Under the pieces are notes generated by a model that worked only from the letters and a program-made list of their open reading frames with translations, searched no databases and had not been told where the DNA came from. This document shows, piece after piece, positions 33,486 through 38,413 of a stretch of 44,503 bases of DNA. A program made the translations under genes and the position numbers. The stretch covers positions 1 through 44,503 of the IMG/VR virus record IMGVR_UViG_3300046006_003927; one strand, written 5' to 3'. Numbering within the stretch: position 1 is the stretch's first letter; each line of letters opens with the position of its first letter. This DNA comes from a virus.

Positions 33486-33548
33486 TGTACTAGGTTTGGT
33501 GTTCCAACCATTCCGAAGATATATAGCAAACACTAAATACGCAGTACA
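33486..33548 (+). ncRNA. non-canonical RNA unit 1
   Basis: TGTACT/AGTACA closes a 63-nt unit. An inner TTTGGTGTT/AACACTAAA helix encloses CCGAAGATAT. It is followed by GCAAATTT, close to the CCA-N-TTT trailer of the neighbouring tRNAs. No tRNA arms are recognisable. Confidence 0.35.
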
Positions 33549-33559
33549 GCAAATTTTTT

Positions 33560-33645
33560 GGCTTATTATACCGCTAAGGACGCGGTTCGCACTGTAAATG
33601 CGAAGCCCTCGGGCTGGGTTGGTTCGATACCGACATAAGCCACCA
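33560..33645 (+). tRNA. tRNA-Tyr(GTA)
   Basis: Acceptor GGCTTAT/ATAAGCC, A73, CCA. Anticodon arm TCGCA-CTGTAAA-TGCGA. Long class II variable arm and T-arm GTTGG-TTCGATA-CCGAC. Confidence 0.95.
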
Positions 33646-33652
33646 TTTTTAT

Positions 33653-33728
33653 CCGCTTATAGCTCAATTGGCAGAGCACGCTCTTTATAGGGGCATGGTT
33701 GTGGGTTCAACTCCTACTGGGCGGACCA
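33653..33728 (+). tRNA. tRNA-Ile(TAT)
   Basis: Acceptor CCGCTTA/TGGGCGG, A73, CCA; D-stem GCTC/GAGC. The anticodon loop TTTATAG gives TAT (AUA codons). T-arm GTGGG-TTCAACT-CCTAC. It reads AUA directly, without the usual lysidine-modified CAT tRNA. Confidence 0.82.
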
Positions 33729-33739
33729 ATTTATAATAC

Positions 33740-33827
33740 GGAAAGTTGGCAGAGTGGTCTAATGCAGGACTTTGCTAAAGTCCCGATCCGAAAGGGTCCA
33801 TAGGTTCGAATCCTATATTTTCCGCCA
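33740..33827 (+). tRNA. tRNA-Ser(GCT)
   Basis: Acceptor GGAAAGT/ATTTTCC, G73, CCA. Anticodon arm GGACT-TTGCTAA-AGTCC. Long variable arm with a CCGAAAGG hairpin. Class II as expected. Confidence 0.95.
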
Positions 33828-33828
33828 A

Positions 33829-33897
33829 ATTTAGATTCTTGCAAGACGGTGTTCCTTTGAATTGCAATTCAATCGAAGTGACCGCAGCTGAAGTCAG
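33829..33897 (+). ncRNA. non-canonical RNA unit 2 (5' part)
   Basis: Contains the palindromic hairpin TTGAATTGCAATTCAA followed by TCGAAG. Its end GTCAG pairs with CTGAC at 33972-33976, enclosing the CAT tRNA-like sequence. No T-arm of its own. Confidence 0.3.
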
Positions 33898-33967
33898 TGG
33901 TGAATGATATAATGGCATTATTTCTCCCATAAAGGAGAATATCTGGGTTCGACTCCCAGTTTACCGA
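33898..33967 (+). tRNA. tRNA-like, anticodon CAT, no CCA
   Basis: Acceptor TGGTGAA/TTTACCG. Anticodon arm TTTCT-CCCATAA-AGGAG with C at position 33. Normal T-arm CTGGG-TTCGACT-CCCAG. The D region is 3 nt short and irregular, and CCA is not encoded. It is held inside a GTCAG/CTGAC helix. Either a degenerate Met tRNA or one needing host CCA addition. Confidence 0.5.
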
Positions 33968-33993
33968 AAAGCTGACATGAGGCAAAACTTTAC

Positions 33994-34068
33994 GCCGAAT
34001 AAACATAAATGGTAATGTGCTAGTCTTGTAAACTAGATAAGCGGGTTCGATTCCCGCATTTGGCTCCA
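33994..34068 (+). tRNA. tRNA-Thr(TGT)
   Basis: Acceptor GCCGAAT/ATTTGGC, T73, CCA. Anticodon arm CTAGT-CTTGTAA-ACTAG. T-arm GCGGG-TTCGATT-CCCGC. Confidence 0.93.
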
Positions 34069-34071
34069 ATT

Positions 34072-34145
34072 TGTAGGTCGCAATATTCTGAATTATAATT
34101 CAGCGAAGATATTCCAATTATTGCGTTAGTGGAATTCGCCTATAA
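34072..34145 (+). ncRNA. non-canonical RNA unit 3 (tRNA-sized)
   Basis: A 74-nt unit closed by a 7-bp acceptor-like helix TGTAGGT/GCCTATA. It contains hairpin CTGAATTATAATTCAG, then CGAAGAT, then ATTCC/GGAAT with a 15-nt loop. It has tRNA length but no canonical D or T arm and no CCA. Confidence 0.4.
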
Positions 34146-34153
34146 CAATTTAT

Positions 34154-34229
34154 GCCGTGTGACATAGCTGGTTGTGATGACTCCTCTGCAAAAGGATGGA
34201 GATTGGTTCGATTCCAATACGCGGCTCCA
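34154..34229 (+). tRNA. tRNA-Cys(GCA)
   Basis: Acceptor GCCGTGT/ACGCGGC, T73, CCA. The loop CTGCAAA gives GCA. T-arm ATTGG-TTCGATT-CCAAT. One mismatch at the top of the anticodon stem. Confidence 0.88.
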
Positions 34230-34237
34230 ATTTATAT

Positions 34238-34311
34238 GCGGGATTAGTTTAGTGGTAGAATGTGACATTGCCAATGTCGATACGGGAGTTCGATTCTCCC
34301 ATCCCGCACCA
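34238..34311 (+). tRNA. tRNA-Gly(GCC)
   Basis: Acceptor GCGGGAT/ATCCCGC, A73, CCA. The anticodon arm carries TTGCCAA, and the T-arm CGGGAG-TTCGATT-CTCCC region is normal. Confidence 0.93.
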
Positions 34312-34313
34312 CT

Positions 34314-34439
34314 TTGACAGGATGGAATGGGCGTCGTATAGTTGGTAAATCAACTTGCAGTCCAACGTGAACCAACCCAGCAGCAACGAAGCGTGAGAAA
34401 AGTTGAGTTCTCATGTGAAGCTAGTAGAAGTTCTGTCAA
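34314..34439 (+). ncRNA. non-canonical RNA unit 4
   Basis: 126 nt closed by TTGACAG/CTGTCAA. It includes a D-arm-like TAGTTGGTAAATCA, a GTTGG/CCAAC pairing, a TGAGAA/TTCTCA hairpin, AACGAAGCG and AAGCTAGTAGAAG. No T-arm, no CCA. Confidence 0.35.
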
Positions 34440-34448
34440 TAATTTTAT

Positions 34449-34526
34449 GGCCATGTGACGTAACTGGATAAACGTGTTAGTTTTAGAAACTAAATTCTGT
34501 GGGTTCGAGTCCCACCTTGGCTACCA
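34449..34526 (+). tRNA. tRNA, anticodon TAG (Leu codon CUA), short variable loop
   Basis: Acceptor GGCCATG/CTTGGCT (one mismatch), A73, CCA. D-stem ACGT/ACGT. Anticodon arm TTAGT-TTTAGAA-ACTAA. T-arm GTGGG-TTCGAGT-CCCAC. The variable loop is only 5 nt, whereas bacterial Leu tRNAs are class II. The charging identity is therefore uncertain. Confidence 0.8.
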
Positions 34527-34530
34527 TTTT

Positions 34531-34607
34531 AGGTCGAAACAATGAGTTGCATAAATTCAATGAAACGGTTGGTTAATAACCAACAGCCACTTTTCTTGGC
34601 GCGACTT
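34531..34607 (+). ncRNA. non-canonical RNA unit 5
   Basis: AGGTCG/CGACTT closes 77 nt. The middle hairpin GTTGG-TTAATAA-CCAAC has a 7-nt anticodon-like loop. A second hairpin GCCA-CTTTTCT-TGGC also has a 7-nt loop. tRNA-like in outline but not canonical. Confidence 0.4.
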
Positions 34608-34611
34608 TTAA

Positions 34612-34735
34612 TTTTGATAGTGTATGTGTTTTCGTCTCTAAAATCTTACGGCACATGGAAGACGTGTAACGGGTTCAAAGTCCGACCACTTTGCATTGAG
34701 CAGAGTGAGTAAGCCAACCATATACATTATCAAAA
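34612..34735 (+). ncRNA. non-canonical RNA unit 6 with 17-bp terminal stem
   Basis: TTTTGATAGTGTATGTG pairs with CATATACATTATCAAAA over 17 positions (two G-U), the longest closing stem in the array. Inside is a T-arm remnant CGGG-TTCAAAG-TCCG directly followed by ACCACTTT, i.e. CCA plus the usual trailer, but without an acceptor partner. Confidence 0.45.
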
Positions 34736-34742
34736 AATTTAT

Positions 34743-34818
34743 GGGAGTTTGGTGAAGGCGGTCCTCACGTCGCACTGAAGATGCGAAGAAGTTGGTTCAA
34801 TTCCAACAGCTCCCACCA
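34743..34818 (+). tRNA. tRNA-Phe(GAA)
   Basis: Acceptor GGGAGTT/AGCTCCC, A73, CCA. D-stem GTGA/TCAC. Anticodon arm TCGCA-CTGAAGA-TGCGA. Confidence 0.93.
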
Positions 34819-34824
34819 TTTTAT

Positions 34825-34898
34825 TGAGATATGTTGTAGTGGTAGCAACGGAGTCTTTGAAACTCTTAGTCTTGGTTCGATTCCAAGTATCTCAGCCA
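34825..34898 (+). tRNA. tRNA-Gln(TTG), copy 1
   Basis: Acceptor TGAGATA/TATCTCA, G73, CCA. The anticodon loop CTTTGAA gives TTG. Identical over all 74 nt to the copy at 35131. Confidence 0.93.
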
Positions 34899-35041
34899 GT
34901 TTGAGAAACCTATACCAATAGGTGTATAAGCCGAACGGCCCGAGAGGGATGGACGTGAGCTATAGCATGGATGTGTAATCGAAAGAGTATCCACCAAGAC
35001 TTGTTCTTGGCGCAAAAATCCATTGTGACAACACCTCAAAC
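34899..35041 (+). ncRNA. non-canonical RNA unit 7
   Basis: 143 nt closed by GTTTGAG/CTCAAAC. Internal hairpins CCTAT-ACCA-ATAGG, CCC-GAGA-GGG and CCAAGA-CTTGT-TCTTGG are strong. It contains TCGAAAGAGTATCC. No tRNA arms or CCA. Confidence 0.45.
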
Positions 35042-35047
35042 ATTTAT

Positions 35048-35123
35048 CGGAGTGTGGTGACAAAGGTTGTCGATTCGTTTTGGAAACGAAATTATGCAGG
35101 TTCGAGTCCTGTCACTCCGACCA
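35048..35123 (+). tRNA. tRNA-Pro(TGG), copy 1
   Basis: Acceptor CGGAGTG/CACTCCG, A73, CCA. Anticodon arm TTCGT-TTTGGAA-ACGAA. Paralogue of the tRNA at 36553, with paired compensatory changes in three stems. Confidence 0.93.
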
Positions 35124-35130
35124 CTTTTAT

Positions 35131-35204
35131 TGAGATATGTTGTAGTGGTAGCAACGGAGTCTTTGAAACTCTTAGTCTTGGTTCGATTCCAAGTATCTCA
35201 GCCA
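35131..35204 (+). tRNA. tRNA-Gln(TTG), copy 2
   Basis: Exact duplicate of 34825-34898, including the TTTTAT leader, 306 nt downstream. A recent duplication. Confidence 0.93.
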
Positions 35205-35211
35205 TTTTTAT

Positions 35212-35286
35212 TGCGATATAGTGTTAAGGTAGCACAGCCCGACTGTTAATCGGGAAGTGATGGTTCAAGTCCATCTTTCGCAGCCA
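35212..35286 (+). tRNA. tRNA-Asn(GTT), copy 1
   Basis: Acceptor TGCGATA/TTTCGCA (one mismatch), G73, CCA. Anticodon arm CCCGA-CTGTTAA-TCGGG. Confidence 0.9.
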
Positions 35287-35290
35287 TTTT

Positions 35291-35447
35291 ATTATACAAC
35301 AACTGCGGAGATAGTAATTCCAAAAAAGTTGTTACTGTATGAGTAGAAGATATCGTGAATTAATTACTATGTCACGTGAAGCGAAAAATATAGGATAATA
35401 TAAAGGTGAAGCCTCATCTTGAATGGGTTAAATTCCCAAAGGCATTT
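35291..35447 (+). ncRNA. non-canonical RNA unit 8 with pseudoknot
   Basis: AACAACT (35298) pairs with AGTTGTT (35327), and ATAGTAATT (35311) pairs with AATTACTAT (35362). The two helices interleave as an H-type pseudoknot. Further on, a T-arm-like TGGG-TTAAATT-CCCA lies between GCC and GGC before ATTTTT. Confidence 0.45.
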
Positions 35448-35451
35448 TTAT

Positions 35452-35529
35452 TCTCATCGGGCTGGCATGGTGTTAAGCACGTGACTGTTAATCACGATAA
35501 GCGTGGATCGTTACCACGGGTGGGAGCCA
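35452..35529 (+). tRNA. tRNA-Asn(GTT), copy 2
   Basis: Acceptor TCTCATC/GGTGGGA, G73, CCA. Anticodon arm CGTGA-CTGTTAA-TCACG. The T-loop ATCGTTA departs from TTCNANT. Unrelated in sequence to copy 1. Confidence 0.85.
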
Positions 35530-35530
35530 A

Positions 35531-35653
35531 TTTAATGTAGCTGAGAACGGATGCAAGCGGTATACCGAAACGCCGAAAGGTTGACCTTGGAAACAAGCGG
35601 TATGTGTCGATACAAAAGTATCATAACAGAGTGGAACTCACACTCTCATTAAA
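35531..35653 (+). ncRNA. non-canonical RNA unit 9 (tRNA with insertion-like centre)
   Basis: TTTAATG/CATTAAA acceptor-like stem, D-arm-like GCT...AGC, variable-arm-like GATAC-AAAA-GTATC and T-arm-like GAGTG-GAACTCA-CACTC. The anticodon region is replaced by about 60 nt containing a direct repeat CAAGCGGTAT (35554 and 35594). No CCA. Confidence 0.45.
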
Positions 35654-35663
35654 AATTTTATAT

Positions 35664-35742
35664 GGAACTAAAGCCACAGTGGACGGGCAGCGGTCTTTTA
35701 AACCGTTAATTCGTGTGGGTTCAACTCCCACTGGTTCCACCA
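35664..35742 (+). tRNA. tRNA-Lys(TTT), copy 1
   Basis: Acceptor GGAACTA/TGGTTCC, A73, CCA. Anticodon arm GCGGT-CTTTTAA-ACCGT. T-arm GTGGG-TTCAACT-CCCAC. Confidence 0.93.
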
Positions 35743-35772
35743 TTTTGTTAGCTTTTTTGTACATATGAGTTA

Positions 35773-35780
35773 TATTTATA
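35773..35780 (+). promoter_or_regulatory. TATTTATA box (putative late promoter)
   Basis: TATTTATA in TTATATTTATAG, 22 nt before the start at 35803. Confidence 0.5.
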
Positions 35781-35802
35781 GAAATACCACCATTATTTAC
35801 AT

Positions 35803-36228
35803 ATGAAAAAAAGCGAACTTAAAGATATTATAGCCGAATGCGTTACCGAAGTCATTCAAGAACAAGGTTTACCAGAAGGTTGGGGACAAGACATGTTGAA
35901 AGGTTTGAAGAAGACCTTCACGGGCGATGGTCCAGACAGTGGAGCAGCACATTATGATAGAAATGCAAAAATGCACAATAAACGCGTGGATTACAGTAAA
36001 GCATCTATCGGAGATAAGTCTAAGATGCGGGCCGGAGCAAGAAAAACGGTAGAGGCTTCGAAACAAGAATTTGAAACTAAGTTAAAAGAAATGCTGCGCA
36101 GTGCATTCGTAGAAGCCGAATCAGTCGGAATGAAGCGCGAAGACGTAACAAAAGCATTTCGTTCCGCAATCACGAGTATTTTTAACAAATATAAAAGACT
36201 CGAAGAGATAGCAGAAGAACAACAATAA
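35803..36228 (+). CDS. putative internal head protein, MKKSEL family
   Basis: 141 residues. N-terminal MKKSELKDIIAECVTEVIQE ends in I-Q-E, the (I/L)-x-E pattern of T4 capsid-targeting peptides. The rest is hydrophilic, Lys/Glu-rich and helical with no enzyme motif. A TATTTATA box precedes it and it sits isolated inside the tRNA array. Packaging is inferred from the shared N-terminus with 10355 and 42817. Confidence 0.65.
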   Translation: MKKSELKDIIAECVTEVIQEQGLPEGWGQDMLKGLKKTFTGDGPDSGAAHYDRNAKMHNKRVDYSKASIGDKSKMRAGARKTVEASKQEFETKLKEMLRSAFVEAESVGMKREDVTKAFRSAITSIFNKYKRLEEIAEEQQ

Positions 36229-36238
36229 TTTTTAGGTG

Positions 36239-36369
36239 ATGTGTGAGGTTTCACTGACTCACACTTAGTCGAGAAGCTCGATAACCTTTTGGGTGTGAGG
36301 GGCGACTATCGTGTCGCCGACATCTTTGGTCCCCACCAATTTGTCGCAATGGGGCAATACCTCACACAT
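36239..36369 (+). ncRNA. non-canonical RNA unit 10
   Basis: 131 nt closed by a perfect 10-bp ATGTGTGAGG/CCTCACACAT. Inside are TCGAG-AAG-CTCGA and GGCGAC-TATCGT-GTCGCC hairpins. CCCCACCAATTT also lies inside, which looks like an acceptor end with CCA and trailer. Confidence 0.5.
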
Positions 36370-36380
36370 ATAATTTATAT

Positions 36381-36463
36381 AGCAGAGACAAGCCAAGGGA
36401 CGCTGAGTGCGCTCATAACGCATCCGAAAGGTATGATGGATTCGATTTCCATCTCTGCTACCA
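36381..36463 (+). tRNA. tRNA, anticodon CAT, with extended variable arm
   Basis: Acceptor AGCAGAG/CTCTGCT, A73, CCA. Anticodon arm GTGCG-CTCATAA-CGCAT. The variable region is about 12 nt with a CCGAAAGG mini-hairpin like the Ser tRNA. T-arm ATGGA-TTCGATT-TCCAT. A Met-type anticodon on a class II-like body is unusual. Confidence 0.8.
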
Positions 36464-36474
36464 ATTTCGTATTC

Positions 36475-36540
36475 GTGTTTCGGACCAAAAGAATATAGAG
36501 TGACATACGACTCTTTCAATTGGAAAAATCAGAGCACCCA
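36475..36540 (+). ncRNA. non-canonical RNA unit 11, CCA-ended
   Basis: GTGTTT pairs with GAGCAC, immediately followed by CCA-ATTT. An inner hairpin AGAGT/ACTCT has an 8-nt loop. At 66 nt it is shorter than a tRNA and lacks a D-arm. Confidence 0.4.
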
Positions 36541-36552
36541 ATTTATTTTTAT

Positions 36553-36628
36553 CAGTGTGTGGTGCAAGAGGTTGGCGATTCCGCTTGGAACGGAAATTAT
36601 GTAGGTTCGAGTCCTATCACACTGACCA
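36553..36628 (+). tRNA. tRNA-Pro(TGG), copy 2
   Basis: Acceptor CAGTGTG/CACACTG, A73, CCA. Anticodon arm TTCCG-CTTGGAA-CGGAA. Paralogue of 35048 with compensatory pair changes, indicating selection for structure. Confidence 0.93.
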
Positions 36629-36639
36629 ATTTTTAACAT

Positions 36640-36685
36640 ACACAGTAGTCCTCTTGATTTATATCAATGTCAATAATGGCTGTGT
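36640..36685 (+). ncRNA. non-canonical RNA unit 12 (46 nt)
   Basis: ACACAG/CTGTGT closes a 46-nt unit with hairpin TTGAT-TTAT-ATCAA. Smallest of the closed units. Confidence 0.35.
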
Positions 36686-36693
36686 GAAACTTT

Positions 36694-36770
36694 GGAGTGG
36701 GAGCTTATGAAGCACAAGCAATAGATTGTCAATCTATAGAAAGTCGGTGCAAATCCGATGCACTCCGCCA
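36694..36770 (+). tRNA. tRNA-Asp(GTC), copy 1
   Basis: Acceptor GGAGTGG/GCACTCC (one mismatch), G73, CCA. Anticodon arm ATAGA-TTGTCAA-TCTAT. T-arm GTCGG-TGCAAAT-CCGAT. Confidence 0.9.
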
Positions 36771-36804
36771 ATTTTACGATTTGAATATGGACGCATATTC
36801 ATTC

Positions 36805-36883
36805 GTCGCGTCTGATTCAAGGTGACTGGCAGTCCTTGTGGCTGGGTTCTAGACTAAGTTGTTTCGACTACAACGGCGCGACA
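36805..36883 (+). tRNA. tRNA-like, no CCA, anticodon arm unresolved
   Basis: Acceptor GTCGCGT/GCGCGAC (7 bp) and a textbook T-arm GTTGT-TTCGACT-ACAAC. The middle 45 nt have the right length but offer only GATT/AGTC and AGTC/GACT pairings, so no standard anticodon loop forms. CCA is absent. Confidence 0.45.
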
Positions 36884-36897
36884 TATTTAAATTTTAT

Positions 36898-36973
36898 GGT
36901 GTTATAGTGTAAAGGTCGCACTGGCTGATTGTCAATCAGCAAGACGGGGTTCGAGTTCCCCGTAACACCGCCA
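36898..36973 (+). tRNA. tRNA-Asp(GTC), copy 2
   Basis: Acceptor GGTGTTA/TAACACC, G73, CCA. Anticodon arm GCTGA-TTGTCAA-TCAGC. Standard cloverleaf. Confidence 0.93.
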
Positions 36974-36980
36974 CTTTGAG

Positions 36981-37006
36981 TCGCAATATGGAAACATATA
37001 TGCCGA
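36981..37006 (+). other. short GAAA-tetraloop hairpin
   Basis: TCGCA and ATATG pair with CATAT and TGC-CGA around a GAAA loop, followed by TTTT. A spacer hairpin between two tRNAs. Confidence 0.4.
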
Positions 37007-37014
37007 TTTTATAT

Positions 37015-37090
37015 GCGCACGTCGTCCAACTGGATAGGACATCAGATTACGAATCTGAGAATTAGGGTTCGAATCCCTACGAGCGCACCA
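37015..37090 (+). tRNA. tRNA-Arg(ACG)
   Basis: Acceptor GCGCACG/CGAGCGC (one mismatch), A73, CCA. Anticodon arm TCAGA-TTACGAA-TCTGA. A34 would need host TadA to become inosine. Confidence 0.92.
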
Positions 37091-37096
37091 TTTTAT

Positions 37097-37173
37097 GGAG
37101 ACGCTGGCAAAGTAGAGCCGACCTCGCTTCGAACGAGTTATAACTATAGGTTAGAGTCCTATCGCCTCCACCA
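37097..37173 (+). tRNA. tRNA-Arg(TCG)
   Basis: Acceptor GGAGACG/CGCCTCC (one mismatch), A73, CCA. The loop CTTCGAA gives TCG. T-arm ATAGG-TTAGAGT-CCTAT. Reads CGA without inosine. Confidence 0.88.
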
Positions 37174-37176
37174 ATT

Positions 37177-37334
37177 TTTGAGCGGCAGCGTGGAAGGACA
37201 TGCAGCCTTGAGAAGTTCTATTACGCACAGTATAGTGTACATAAAGCTGTGCCTCTGAAACGAAGCGATGACTACCTAATAGATCGGGTCAGATTCAATG
37301 TCATCAATAGGTATCAATTCCTATCCGACTCAAA
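37177..37334 (+). ncRNA. non-canonical RNA unit 13
   Basis: 158 nt closed by TTTGAG/CTCAAA (extended by CGG/CCG). Hairpins CACAG/CTGTG and GATGAC/GTCATC. T-arm-like ATAGG...CCTAT next to the 3' stem. Contains AACGAAGCG, shared with unit 4. No CCA. Confidence 0.45.
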
Positions 37335-37338
37335 TTAA

Positions 37339-37546
37339 TTTTGAATAGCAGCTCGGAGTGTAGAAAAGTTTTTCCCTTTTCGGTACGAGCATGGGGTTAA
37401 ACCATCAGCGGAAAAATAAGCAACGAAAAGCCTCTAAGTTCATAACAATATGTTAAATGGGAAAATAATAACATGTTGGAATTTATGCGCAAACAGGAAA
37501 CTCGCTATAGTGTAGATATATAAAGCAAAACTACATCTATTCAAAA
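37339..37546 (+). ncRNA. non-canonical RNA unit 14 (208 nt)
   Basis: A perfect 10-bp terminal stem TTTTGAATAG/CTATTCAAAA. An inner hairpin ATGG-GGTTAAA-CCAT with a 7-nt loop. Longest unit in the array, no reading frame, no CCA. Confidence 0.45.
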
Positions 37547-37549
37547 ATT

Positions 37550-37644
37550 TTTGGATATGTTGCGGAACGTCTAGACAATTAACGCAAAGCTAGTCAAAGA
37601 GAATTAACATTCTTGATTGTAAGTTCAAATCTTACCTATCCAAA
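37550..37644 (+). tRNA. tRNA-like with enlarged D region, no separate CCA
   Basis: Terminal stem TTTGGATA/TATCCAAA and T-arm GTAAG-TTCAAAT-CTTAC are good. A TTGCG/CGCAA stem with an 18-nt loop replaces the D-arm. An AAGAG/TTCTT stem with an 8-nt loop could present TAA. It contains AAGCTAGT. Reading as Leu is only a guess. Confidence 0.4.
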
Positions 37645-37655
37645 TTTTTTAATTT

Positions 37656-37836
37656 ACAGAGAGTTAAGGGTACAGCCATTGGAATATCGCAGTGGGTTCA
37701 TGTAGCGTAATAAGCACTCTTGACCAAACACTTTCTAATATTTGGACAGAAGTCTAGTTGTTTGTAAAACAGGAGTCGGTGTAATCATATTGATGTTTTT
37801 CAACAGGCAACCGTGCGCGGAATAATCGGGTGCTGT
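37656..37836 (+). other. non-coding spacer with hairpins
   Basis: 180 nt between RNA units. Hairpin CCAAA/TTTGG near 37720 and weak end pairing ACAG/CTGT. No frame or tRNA arm resolved. Confidence 0.3.
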
Positions 37837-37844
37837 TCATTTTT

Positions 37845-37920
37845 GGCCCTATAGAATAATGGTTGAGTTCGCCTGCCTTTCAAGCAGGAGAGCCGGGATC
37901 GTGACCCGGTGGGGCTACCA
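37845..37920 (+). tRNA. tRNA-Glu(TTC)
   Basis: Acceptor GGCCCTA/TGGGGCT, A73, CCA. Anticodon arm CCTGC-CTTTCAA-GCAGG. T-arm CCGGG-ATCGTGA-CCCGG. Confidence 0.92.
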
Positions 37921-37921
37921 A

Positions 37922-38048
37922 TTTGTCATCATTGAGGGCAGAAATATGAAATAGCAGTGGTGTAATGGTAGCACAGGGACAGCAAATCTTGCGATATGGT
38001 TCGATTCCATGCAGTGAAAAATAAGTCTGAGCGACCTGAAATGACAAA
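37922..38048 (+). ncRNA. non-canonical RNA unit 15 containing a degenerate tRNA
   Basis: TTTGTCAT/ATGACAAA outer stem and TCATTG/CAGTGA inner stem. Inside are a D-arm-like GTG...TAATGGTA...CAC and a T-arm ATGG-TTCGATT-CCAT. The anticodon-like loop CAGCAAA (GCA with A33) has weak pairing. No CCA. Confidence 0.45.
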
Positions 38049-38056
38049 AATTTTTG

Positions 38057-38262
38057 TTGAGGAGGTTGGTCTAGAGGCAGCAATCCTATAATGAGTAGAG
38101 TCCGTACTCCAAGCTAGTAAAAGTGCAGCGATGAATTCTCGAATTCTGCATTTCCCATTACCAACTATAATGGTTCGCGTGGAGGCAATTCAGACGCGAA
38201 CCGATAAGAACTACGGAATTGACCTTAGCTCGGTGCCGAAAATGTAAGCGCAAATATAGTTG
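38057..38262 (+). ncRNA. non-canonical RNA units 16/17 with alternative pairing
   Basis: GTTGGT (38065) can pair with ACCAAC (38160). The overlapping CAACTATA (38162) can instead pair with TATAGTTG (38255). Independent hairpins GAGTA-7nt-TACTC, TGCAG/CTGCA and the 9-bp GGTTCGCGT/ACGCGAACC (38172-38202) are strong. Contains AAGCTAGTAAAAG. Confidence 0.4.
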
Positions 38263-38330
38263 TTATATATTTGGCCGCGAAACGGTGTTAGCTCTTTTGG
38301 CGTAATAGCACACTCTTCAAAAATATTTAA
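38263..38330 (+). other. spacer with tRNA-5'-half-like sequence
   Basis: Contains TTAGCTCTTTTGGCGTAAT, resembling a tRNA D-arm, without a T-arm or acceptor partner before the next tRNA begins. Confidence 0.3.
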
Positions 38331-38332
38331 AT

Positions 38333-38411
38333 GGCGATATCGTCTATGTTTGGAAAGGACAGGATATTCTCAATATTCAAAGGTCGGTTCGACTCCCGAC
38401 TATCGCCACCA
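38333..38411 (+). tRNA. tRNA-Glu(CTC)
   Basis: Acceptor GGCGATA/TATCGCC, A73, CCA. Anticodon arm GGATA-TTCTCAA-TATTC. T-stem GTCGG/CCGAC with an 8-nt loop. Confidence 0.85.
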
Positions 38412-38413
38412 TT

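Noticed and set aside
35291-35447. Unit with pseudoknot and T-arm considered as tmRNA
   Set aside because: Far too short, no tag reading frame, no alanine-type acceptor stem and no CCA.
37339-37546. 208-nt unit considered as a group I intron
   Set aside because: No P7/P3 core motifs or flanking tRNA halves that would join after excision were found.
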